Assembly (NCBI GenBank): GCA_945271295.1 | Contig: CALYPG010000004.1 | Coordinates: forward strand, 62,001-126,000 | Reading direction: 5' to 3' | DNA from: an uncultured Gilliamella sp. | GTDB lineage: Bacteria > Pseudomonadota > Gammaproteobacteria > Enterobacterales > Orbaceae | Length of the DNA stretch: 64,000 nt | In this document: in pieces, positions 10,313 through 17,772 of the stretch | Position numbering within the stretch: position 1 is the stretch's first letter | Layout: each line of letters opens with the position of its first letter | Program-made: the position numbers and the translations under genes | Notes under the pieces: generated by a model | Told to the model about the DNA's origin: nothing | The model's input: only the letters and a program-made list of their open reading frames with translations | Database searches by the model: none

Positions 10313-13084
10313 TCAGCCATTGATATAATCGGTAGCTTGTTTACCCGCTTGTATACCAAAAATAATGATATCAGCAACCGCATTACCACCAATCCGGTTA
10401 GCACCATGTACGCCGCCTACAACCTCACCGGCTGCAAATACACCTTGTATTATATTTTTATGAGTATCTAATACCTGTGTTTGCGTATTTATTGTGATGC
10501 CACCCATAGTATGATGAACACCAGGAGCAATTTTGATTGCATAAAATGGCCCCTTATTTATAGGATGGCGCATTCCGGTTGTTCGACCAAAATCATCATC
10601 TTGTTTTTTAATAACAAATTGATTATAGCGTTCAATTGTTTTTATTAATTCGGCACTATTTATAGCTAGTTTTTGTGCTAATTCATTGATGGTATTGGCT
10701 TGGATGACTAAATCATGAGATAGATATTCTTCAACAGCTTTGTTTTCATCTCTAACTTGTTGATCAAATAGGATGTAAGCATAATGCTCAGGTAATTTGA
10801 TAATATCTGCAGAAACTTTATCACGCGTATCTAATTCATTGACAAAACGTTTACCATTTTGAGTAATAAGGATAGCTCCACCACCACGAATTGATTCGGA
10901 AATCAAATACGAAGTAGTCTGCTCAACTGTTGGGTGGATTTGGATTTCACTCATATCAACTGTCCCTGCTCCCAGTTTTTCTAAAATTAGAATACCTGAA
11001 CCTGTTGCCCCTTTATGATTTGTCGTTACAAATCCTTTAAGATCCGGACGATATTTTTCAACCATTTCCTTATTAGCACTAAATCCACCTGTAGCAATAA
11101 TAACCGCTTTAGCTTTTATAATTTGAACTGAGCCATCCTCATCAGAAACTTTAACTCCAACTACTTTATTATTTTCTGTTACAATTTCGGTTACAGAAGT
11201 ATCTAACATAACTTCGATACCTCTTTTATTAATATTTTTTACCAAACCACTAATTAAGAAACCGCCAACTGCAGCCCCACTTGCTGGTCTATGCGTGCGA
11301 TCAACGCTCATACCACCAGTTGTAGTTAAACCACTCAACTCGATACCATTATCGTCTAACCAATTTATAGCATCTGGGGCATTTTCAACAAAGTAATGCA
11401 ATAACTCTGGGTTATTTTTATTTTTACCACCTGTCATGGTTTCTTTATAAAAGAGTGCTTTACTGTCAACGATACCTTTTAGTTTTTGAAATTTTGTTTC
11501 AGCAGCATTCATGCCTGCTGAGGCTTTATTGGTATTTCCGCCTATAACAGACATTTTTTCTACAATAATAACATTAGCCCCCAAATCATGAGCTTTGATT
11601 GCCGCGGCAAGTCCTGCACCACCACTACCTACAACAACAATATCATATGATTTATCATTAGGATCACCACCTTCAGCTAAAATAGCTTCTTTATTAGATT
11701 TTGCCATAGCTTTAGTGACAGCTTTTTTGAAAGCTTCACATTGTGTGGTGGCACCAGAAACTGCATCTACATGAGGACTATTTGAATCAATAATTCTATT
11801 TTTAATTACTGAGAAATTATCGAGGACTTCGTGATCAAACTCTTTAGCATTCACCAATTGCATATCTTTTATGAAGTCTTTACCTAATTCAACATTAATG
11901 AGGAATTCATAAGATTCATCATTGACTTTTTCTTGATAACTTCCCGGTTTGAATTTTTTGACATTGAGGTTAACATCACGAATCAAGCTTTCAACTAAAG
12001 AAAAATGCCATAATGGCTCAGGGATCTTTAGTGCCTCACGTTGATCACTGTTAATAACTAATTCTAATTTTTCACCTTTTTCAATGCGGTTAATCCAATC
12101 AGGATAAGCAATGCATGCTCGCCCTACCGCGACTAAATCATAACCGTTGTCAATAGCTGCATCTATATCACTTTGGTTGATAACATTACCTACTCCTACT
12201 ACAGGAATTTTAGCTAATTTATCAGATCGCATTGCCACATACTTATTTATTAAAGGAGTTGGATCTTGCGTATCGACAATTGATGGTCTAAGGATTGCTC
12301 CCATTGAAAAATGCACATAATCAATACCTTTTTCAGCTAATTTTTCCAATAAATACATTGAATCATCAAAACGAATACCAGGAACTTCTAATTCCTCAGG
12401 TGAGAATCGATAACCAACAATAAAATCTTGGTTAGCATATTTCTTAACCATATCATGGGTAATATCTAATACTGCTAAAGGGAATCTAGCTCGATTATCA
12501 CGGCTACCACCCCATTTATCGGTTCTTTGGTTGGAATTTGGCGAATAAAATTGTTGAATTAAATAGGTATTTGCACCATGAATTTCCACTCCATCAAATC
12601 CCGCTTGAATAGCTCGACGAACAGCTTGTCCAAATTTATCAAGCATTGCATCAACTTCTTCTGGTGTTAATTCAATTGGTGTAGGAGCATTAGGTCGAGG
12701 AGCGGCAATGGCACTAGGTCCTACAGGGGATTGCCCACCAATTAATTTAGGTTCAACCATTCGTCCACCATGATAAACTTGAATCACAGCTTTTGAACCC
12801 TTTTCTTTTATAACTTGAGCTATTTTAGCTAATCCTTCAATTTTCTCATCATTATCTAGACCTATAGCACCAGGAAAAGCTAAACCTTTATTATCAACAA
12901 ATCCACATTCAACAATAATTGTGCCAATTTCTCCAGCTCTTGCTTGATAATATTCAATTAAATCATGAGTAACAGAGCCTTCATAAAAACCAGAACACGT
13001 TGTCATTGGTGCCATCATTATTCGATTTTTTAATTCCACACCATTTGGTAATGTTAATGGCTTAAAAGCGATATTATTTTTCAT
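10313..13084 (-). CDS. Three-domain NADH-dependent flavin reductase (OYE / FMN_bind / fumarate-reductase-like)
   Basis: 923-residue soluble fusion with no signal peptide. Residues ~1-370 are an Old Yellow Enzyme-type NADH:flavin oxidoreductase (His169 and Asn172 of HGAN). Residues ~375-470 are an FMN_bind domain with DAVSGATT, where Thr446 is the expected covalent FMN site. Residues ~480-923 are a FAD-binding fumarate-reductase domain (GSGGAG near 486-491). Counterparts of the Shewanella FccA catalytic residues are present: His717, Glu730, Arg733, Arg754, His857/858 and Arg897. Such three-domain proteins are known as cytoplasmic NADH:fumarate or NADH:acrylate reductases. The ATG at 13084 is preferred over a GTG at 13093 because AGGTG lies 7 bases upstream. 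The operon continues into apbE and a DASS transporter. Fumarate is the likely acceptor; other enoates remain possible. Confidence 0.9.
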   Translation of the reverse strand: MKNNIAFKPLTLPNGVELKNRIMMAPMTTCSGFYEGSVTHDLIEYYQARAGEIGTIIVECGFVDNKGLAFPGAIGLDNDEKIEGLAKIAQVIKEKGSKAVIQVYHGGRMVEPKLIGGQSPVGPSAIAAPRPNAPTPIELTPEEVDAMLDKFGQAVRRAIQAGFDGVEIHGANTYLIQQFYSPNSNQRTDKWGGSRDNRARFPLAVLDITHDMVKKYANQDFIVGYRFSPEELEVPGIRFDDSMYLLEKLAEKGIDYVHFSMGAILRPSIVDTQDPTPLINKYVAMRSDKLAKIPVVGVGNVINQSDIDAAIDNGYDLVAVGRACIAYPDWINRIEKGEKLELVINSDQREALKIPEPLWHFSLVESLIRDVNLNVKKFKPGSYQEKVNDESYEFLINVELGKDFIKDMQLVNAKEFDHEVLDNFSVIKNRIIDSNSPHVDAVSGATTQCEAFKKAVTKAMAKSNKEAILAEGGDPNDKSYDIVVVGSGGAGLAAAIKAHDLGANVIIVEKMSVIGGNTNKASAGMNAAETKFQKLKGIVDSKALFYKETMTGGKNKNNPELLHYFVENAPDAINWLDDNGIELSGLTTTGGMSVDRTHRPASGAAVGGFLISGLVKNINKRGIEVMLDTSVTEIVTENNKVVGVKVSDEDGSVQIIKAKAVIIATGGFSANKEMVEKYRPDLKGFVTTNHKGATGSGILILEKLGAGTVDMSEIQIHPTVEQTTSYLISESIRGGGAILITQNGKRFVNELDTRDKVSADIIKLPEHYAYILFDQQVRDENKAVEEYLSHDLVIQANTINELAQKLAINSAELIKTIERYNQFVIKKQDDDFGRTTGMRHPINKGPFYAIKIAPGVHHTMGGITINTQTQVLDTHKNIIQGVFAAGEVVGGVHGANRIGGNAVADIIIFGIQAGKQATDYING

Positions 13085-13114
13085 AAATTGCACCTAATTG
13101 TCTTTAAATTTCAC

Positions 13115-13136
13115 ATGTTACCGGTAATCATAACAT
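13115..13136. promoter_or_regulatory. Candidate operator dyad upstream of the reductase operon
   Basis: Perfect inverted repeat ATGTTA-N10-TAACAT, with the nested 10-bp palindrome TTACCGGTAA at 13118-13127. It lies 31-52 bases before the reductase ATG, a natural position for a transcription factor. The cognate regulator is unknown. Confidence 0.45.
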
Positions 13137-13269
13137 CACTTATAGTCATTTTTAATAACATTAAGCCTATTAATGCAATTAAGTATCAATTTTTCGACAG
13201 ACAATTTTCTATATTTATTAATAAATTACATAGTTAGTTAGTAATGCTGAACTTGTTCTATCTGACTTT

Positions 13270-13283
13270 TTGAAAAAAATCAT
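13270..13283. promoter_or_regulatory. Weak FNR-like site
   Basis: TTGAAAAAAATCAT fits the FNR consensus TTGAT-N4-ATCAA at 8 of 10 defined positions. It would make sense for an anaerobic reductase operon starting about 190 bases away. The sequence is AT-rich, so a chance match is quite possible. Confidence 0.25.
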
Positions 13284-13493
13284 AATAAGAATTAAGAAAT
13301 CGTCATAAAAATCTAAAAAAAAACACTTTAACCTTTTCATTTACTTAGATATTTATAATAAATTACGACTTGAACTTTATTTTTTATTGGATAAAATGCA
13401 GTAAAATTTTATGCAAAGAGAATTTAACTGTGAACGTAATATACCAACATGTCTTAAAACCTAAAAATTATTCTCTTGCAAATCTATTTATTG

Positions 13494-13519
13494 ATCCTCC
13501 TAAATGGAGGATTTTTTTT
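13494..13519 (+). terminator. Terminator-like hairpin in the leader of the DHODH-like gene (possible attenuator)
   Basis: 7-bp stem ATCCTCC / GGAGGAT with a 5-base loop, followed by a run of Ts. It stands 80-100 bases before the start codon and downstream of a plausible promoter, so transcripts must read through it to reach the gene. Confidence 0.6.
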
Positions 13520-13601
13520 ATCTCAAAAAATTTCACATTTTATTATCACCACATCTTTTTGATAAGCATCAGTTCAATATCATCCACAAACAGGAGACAG
13601 T

Positions 13602-14651
13602 ATGAAACCGTTGATTCCATTTTATAATCCAACTATTAGTTATGAAGATAATTATGCCCAAGGACCATTTGGACTTTTTGCACAATCAGATAAAGCGGAA
13701 AAAGTCGATACTAAACCAAGTAAATTTTTAAATCTTGATGTGAACTTACCATTTGGTATTCCGGCTGGACCATTATTAAATGCCAATTATATCAAAGCCG
13801 CTTTTGCTTATGGATTTGATTTATGTGTATACAAAACAGTAAGAACTAAATTACAAAAATGCCATCCGTTACCAAATGTCTTATCCGTTCATCCAAAAGG
13901 TAGATTATCCAGTAATCTTGATACTGTTTTGGCAGATACGAATTATGATCAACCTTTATCTATTACTAATTCATTTGGTGTGCCCTCTTTCTCCCCTGAT
14001 GTTTGGCAACCTGATATGGAAAATGCTGTAAAATCTGCAAGCAAAGGACAATATGTAATTGGTAGTTTTCAAGGTACAAAAGGTAATGGTGAAATAGAGA
14101 AAGATTATGCATTAGCAGCTAAATTAGTCAGAGAAACCAATGCCCCAATTTTAGAAGCAAATTTAAGTTGTCCCAACGAGGGGGCAAGCAAACTACTTTG
14201 CTTTGATGTAGATAAAGTTGAACGAATTGTTAAAGAAATTAAAACTGCAGTACCTGATAGACCACTTATTTTAAAACTTGCTTATTTTCCAGATGATGAA
14301 AGGATTATCTCATTACTCAGCCGGGTCGGTTCAATTGTAGATGGGTTAAGTGCGATTAATACTCTTTCAGCAAAACCTGTTGATGCATCAGGCCATCCTG
14401 CTTTAGGCGAAAAGAGACCTGAAGGAGGAATATGTGGTGAAGCTATACGTTGGGCAGGTTTAGATATGGTAAGTCGTTTGGCTAAATATCGTCAAAAAAT
14501 GGATTTAAAATTTACTATTATTGGCGTTGGAGGCGTGAGTAATAGTGAGCATTATCACCAGTTTTTAAAAAGTGGCGCAGATGCCGTTATGAGTGCCACC
14601 GGTGCAATGTGGAACCCATTACTTGCTATTGAAATCAAAAAAAGTCTTTAA
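13602..14651 (+). CDS. Dihydroorotate dehydrogenase-like flavoprotein (class 1 signature)
   Basis: 349 residues with the FMN-binding TIM-barrel of the PyrD family. The segment ANLSCPNEG near residue 190 has cysteine at the active-site base position, as in class 1 cytosolic enzymes; class 2 membrane enzymes have serine there. Further family features are FGIPAGPLL, KLAYFPDD, IGVGGVSN and SGADAVMSATGAM. The N-terminal ~40 residues and overall divergence do not match well-known class 1A enzymes. It may be the pyrimidine-pathway enzyme or a related dihydropyrimidine oxidoreductase. AGGAGA precedes the ATG by a short spacer. It is divergent from the flavin reductase operon and followed by its own terminator. 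Confidence 0.75.
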   Translation: MKPLIPFYNPTISYEDNYAQGPFGLFAQSDKAEKVDTKPSKFLNLDVNLPFGIPAGPLLNANYIKAAFAYGFDLCVYKTVRTKLQKCHPLPNVLSVHPKGRLSSNLDTVLADTNYDQPLSITNSFGVPSFSPDVWQPDMENAVKSASKGQYVIGSFQGTKGNGEIEKDYALAAKLVRETNAPILEANLSCPNEGASKLLCFDVDKVERIVKEIKTAVPDRPLILKLAYFPDDERIISLLSRVGSIVDGLSAINTLSAKPVDASGHPALGEKRPEGGICGEAIRWAGLDMVSRLAKYRQKMDLKFTIIGVGGVSNSEHYHQFLKSGADAVMSATGAMWNPLLAIEIKKSL

Positions 14652-14697
14652 AAATAACATTTAAATTAATGAAGACTATTTATAGTTAACAATAATG

Positions 14698-14723
14698 ATA
14701 CAGGGCTTGTCCCTGTATTTTTA
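14698..14723 (+). terminator. Rho-independent terminator of the DHODH-like gene
   Basis: 8-bp stem ATACAGGG / CCCTGTAT with a 5-base loop, followed by TTTT, about 45 bases after the stop codon. Confidence 0.85.
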
Positions 14724-14737
14724 TCAAGTGTAGGGGG

Positions 14738-15100
14738 TTAGCGTTTACGAAAGTAAAGATAGCCAAAAATAAGATGTGCTAGAAAAACAACAACTAAAAT
14801 AATTCGGACATGTAACGAATCAAAAATAATAAATGGAATAAATAAAACAAGAAATACCATCATCAACATTTTAAACAATCCTGACTTAGTAGCCTTCTTC
14901 TCCAAAATCATTTGTTGAATATAAATTTGATAATAACGAGTATGAGTAAAATAATAATAAAGCCGATTTGAGCTATTTAACCAAAAATAAGCGGTCAATA
15001 AATAAAATGGCACAGTGGGTAAAATTGGAACAAAAATTCCGACAGTTCCAAGTGCAAAGGTCAAACCACCTAAAATAATAAAAACCCATTTTTTAAGCAT
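14738..15100 (-). CDS. ybaN: YbaN-type DUF454 inner-membrane protein
   Basis: 120-residue small membrane protein with two to three strongly hydrophobic helices. The DUF454 pattern is clear: a glycine-rich first helix (LGGLTFALGTVGIFVPILPT), PFYLLTAYFW and a TRYYQIYI segment before the last two helices. The family is widespread in Proteobacteria and its function is not established. It is convergent with the DHODH-like gene. Confidence 0.85.
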   Translation of the reverse strand: MLKKWVFIILGGLTFALGTVGIFVPILPTVPFYLLTAYFWLNSSNRLYYYFTHTRYYQIYIQQMILEKKATKSGLFKMLMMVFLVLFIPFIIFDSLHVRIILVVVFLAHLIFGYLYFRKR

Positions 15101-15255
15101 GACTTAGATACCTTAATTGTGCCCGTTATTACATTAGTAAAGTTGTTAATTTGAATTAATACAGCAATTTGATATTATTTTAATCAGAAATAACAGAATA
15201 AATAAGATGAAGAAATGATAACAGTTCAAATAACATTATTTCTCCTGATCAAGAA

Positions 15256-15660
15256 TCATCCATTAGGGTTATTAACATCAGTATAAGGATGTATCTTTCT
15301 AATACAACTAATTAATTCATTATCATTATTTATATGAATATTATACCGATATTTACAATAATTAATTTGTCTTTGTTTCTGTTTTTTACTTAAATTTTCA
15401 AATTTAGGAATCCCTCCATCTTGTAAATAAATATCATAAAACTTCAGTTGAAACGTAGGATTTTTTTTAAGAAAAAAATGAGGTATTGGTTTATCATCAA
15501 AGGGATAAATAATATAACCGGTAAAAAACCAACTAGCAAAAAAGATAAAAAAATTGATTAGTAAAATAATACATCCCTTTTTATGAAAGCCTCGTTGAAA
15601 GAAGTTAATTGATTTAAAAAAAATAAGTAAAATCAATACAGCTATTAGAAAAAAAACCAA
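15256..15660 (-). CDS. Membrane-anchored hypothetical protein, probably the main part of a frame-broken gene
   Basis: 134 codons that I do not recognise. The first ~50 residues contain two hydrophobic helices (residues ~2-15 and ~30-50); the rest is a polar, Lys/Asn/Tyr-rich domain with two cysteines. The only start available in this frame is a TTG at 15660 with no Shine-Dalgarno. A well-placed GGAGG and ATG lie upstream in another frame, and the two frames meet in a run of eight Ts. The intended protein probably starts at 15725 (see next entry). Confidence 0.5.
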   Translation of the reverse strand: MVFFLIAVLILLIFFKSINFFQRGFHKKGCIILLINFFIFFASWFFTGYIIYPFDDKPIPHFFLKKNPTFQLKFYDIYLQDGGIPKFENLSKKQKQRQINYCKYRYNIHINNDNELISCIRKIHPYTDVNNPNG

Positions 15661-15725
15661 TACTCAACAATCACAATGAAGGAACGAAAAAAAATAGCTA
15701 ATATAGTTGCCATAATTTCTTTCAT
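15645..15725 (-). other. Short ORF with GGAGG that leads into the preceding gene through a T8 run
   Basis: The ATG at 15725 has GGAGG at 15736-15740. It opens 26 codons of hydrophobic sequence (MKEIMATILAIFFRSF...) ending at a TAA in 15645-15647. One extra T, or a -1 slip, in the T8 run (15649-15656 on the plus strand) joins it in frame to the 134-codon ORF, giving about 158 residues. A second T8 run lies inside it at 15686-15693. Candidates are true slippage, phase variation, decay or a base-calling error. Confidence 0.55.
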
Positions 15726-15952
15726 AACACAAATGCCTCCAATCCAACCATGATTGTATTAATGTTGTTTATTTGCTTTTGCAAGAACCTATTTTATCAT
15801 GCAATCCATTAAATTCTGCACAATGAATTTGATTAAGCAAATGTATCAATTTTTATATTAAGCAAATTAAGATAATTCTATTTACTGATAATAAGATCAA
15901 ATCAGAATTAATAGATATTTATGGGAGTCAATAAAATCTGACCAAAAAGAAT

Positions 15953-16029
15953 TGGCGGAACGGACGGGGCTCGAACCCGCGACCCCCTGCGTGACAGGCA
16001 GGTATTCTAACCAACTGAACTACCGCTCC
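15953..16029 (-). tRNA. tRNA-Asp (GUC)
   Basis: 77-nt cloverleaf on the minus strand with acceptor arm GGAGCGG / CCGTTCC, anticodon loop CTGTCAC (anticodon GTC), TTCGAGC T-loop and an encoded CCA end. It is nearly identical to E. coli tRNA-Asp. Confidence 0.97.
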
Positions 16030-16145
16030 GCTTTTATTGATAACTTTAATATAAGTAACTTAAAGTAGGCGTGATGTTAAAGATTATTTTTATCGACGTC
16101 AACATAATTTTTTATAAATGCGATTAACTGAATAGAAATCCATCA

Positions 16146-16880
16146 TTAAGATGAATGCCATAATGCCCCACCACTTTTTTTATCAATTTTTTTTAAAATA
16201 GTTTCGTGTTGAGAAATTTCATAATCTGAAGCTTTTATGACTTTCAATAATCCACCTGTTCGTTCTATTTTATTTATAGCTCCCTCATTGGTAAAAGACA
16301 AATTGTTTTCATCAGTAGCAAAAGAAAGAGTGGTTTGTCCACCTGTCATAGCTAAGTAAACTTCAGCTAAGATTTCTGCATCTAATAAAGCTCCATGTAA
16401 TGTTCGATGAGAATTATCAATTTGATAGCGTTCACATAAAACATCTAAGTTATTTCGTTTACCAGGAAATAATCGTCTGGCCATAGCCAAAGTATCGGTA
16501 ACAATACAATGATCAGCGGTTTTAAAATCCAGACCACAAAGACGAAACTCATAATCCATAAATCCTACATCAAATGAAGCATTATGAATGACTAATTCAG
16601 CACCATCGATAAATTTAATAAAATCATGAGCAATATTTTTGAAAATAGGTTTATCTTTAACAAATTCATCACTAATGCCATGAACTTTATATGCGTCTTC
16701 ATCTATAAGACGTTCAGGATTAATATAAACATGGAAATGATTGCCGGTTAAACGGCGATTTACGACCTCAACTGCACCTATTTCTATAATTTTATGGCCT
16801 TCATAATGATTACTGCCTTCTTGATTCATACCTGTTGTTTCAGTATCTAAAACAATTTGACGAGTAGAATTATTTATCAC
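16146..16880 (-). CDS. dnaQ: DNA polymerase III epsilon subunit (3'-5' proofreading exonuclease)
   Basis: 244 residues; editing exonuclease of the replicative polymerase core. The DEDDh exonuclease motifs are intact: VLDTETTGMN (Exo I), IHNASFDVGFMDYE (Exo II) and HGALLDAEILAEVYLAM (Exo III). The C-terminal ~60 residues are the polymerase-binding tail and vary in the family. It is divergent from rnhA, as in E. coli, with about 200 bases between the genes. Confidence 0.97.
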   Translation of the reverse strand: MINNSTRQIVLDTETTGMNQEGSNHYEGHKIIEIGAVEVVNRRLTGNHFHVYINPERLIDEDAYKVHGISDEFVKDKPIFKNIAHDFIKFIDGAELVIHNASFDVGFMDYEFRLCGLDFKTADHCIVTDTLAMARRLFPGKRNNLDVLCERYQIDNSHRTLHGALLDAEILAEVYLAMTGGQTTLSFATDENNLSFTNEGAINKIERTGGLLKVIKASDYEISQHETILKKIDKKSGGALWHSS

Positions 16881-17086
16881 TTTATTCTCTATTTTATTAA
16901 CAATTGGGAAAAAATACGGATGGTATGTTATAGTTTAACACCAAAATTACTTAATGTTGATACCTTGAATAAATCAAAATATTATGCAGTTTGTTATAAT
17001 TATCACATTACAACAATTTATTTTTGTTTATAAACCTATCATCTATTGATGATTTACTATCATAAATTAAAAAAGATAATTTACCA

Positions 17087-17551
17087 ATGCTAAAAAAAAT
17101 TGAAATTTTTACAGATGGCTCTTGTCTCGGCAATCCTGGACCAGGCGGTTATGCAGTTATTTTAAGATATAAACAAACTGAAAAAGTTTTATCTGGCGGT
17201 TTTTTTCGAACGACCAATAATAGAATGGAATTATTAGCAGCAATTGTTGCTTTGGAACAACTTAAACAAACTTGTCAAATTGATTTATATTCAGATAGCC
17301 AGTATTTACGTAATGGCATTTTAAATTGGATTCACGGTTGGAAAAAAAATGGGTGGAAAACGGCCAATAAACAACCTGTCAAAAATGTAGATTTGTGGAT
17401 AAAACTAGATGAATTAGTGCAACCACATAAAATTAATTGGATTTGGATTAAAGGTCATGCAGGACATTTAGAAAATGAACGATGTGATATCATAGCGAAA
17501 GCCAAAGCAGAAGCACCGACTTTAACAGATATCAATTTTGAACAATCTTAA
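17087..17551 (+). CDS. rnhA: Ribonuclease HI
   Basis: Cleaves the RNA strand of RNA:DNA hybrids (Okazaki primers, R-loops). 154 residues, about the E. coli length. The four catalytic acidic positions are in place: Asp in [14 protein letters not shown], Glu in [10 protein letters not shown], Asp in [11 protein letters not shown] and Asp in ENERCD. The basic handle region ([17 protein letters not shown]) is present. It is divergent from dnaQ, the conserved enterobacterial arrangement. Confidence 0.97.
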   Translation: MLKKIEIFTDGSCLGNPGPGGYAVILRYKQTEKVLSGGFFRTTNNRMELLAAIVALEQLKQTCQIDLYSDSQYLRNGILNWIHGWKKNGWKTANKQPVKNVDLWIKLDELVQPHKINWIWIKGHAGHLENERCDIIAKAKAEAPTLTDINFEQS

Positions 17552-17772
17552 AATTTATTTTATTATCAATACTAAAAATAGTAATTGTGTTATTTTTTAG
17601 TATTTTTTCTGTTAATAAAGCGAAATAATTTTCATTAACAATGAAAATAGATTTATTTTTACACAATAAATTTCATTCTTACAATGGGTTATCGTTATTA
17701 TTTTTTTAGAAGCCAAAATGACATTTTTTTGATATAATATACGACTTAGGTTTTATTAAAATATATGAGATA

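Larger units (their letters stand above)
13085..13601. other. Divergent regulatory region between the reductase operon and the DHODH-like gene
   Basis: About 500 AT-rich bases that must carry promoters in both directions. Visible elements are a dyad next to the reductase start, an FNR-like half-palindrome, a promoter-like TTGAAC-16 bp-TAAAAT pair (13370-13397, plus strand), and a terminator-like hairpin inside the leader of the plus-strand gene. A conceptual ORF on the plus strand here (13370-13627) runs through the hairpin and into the next gene in another frame. I do not call it. Confidence 0.55.

Noticed and set aside
13370..13627. 85-codon plus-strand ORF before the DHODH-like gene
   Set aside because: It runs through a terminator hairpin and 26 bases into the next gene in another frame, and has no start signal.
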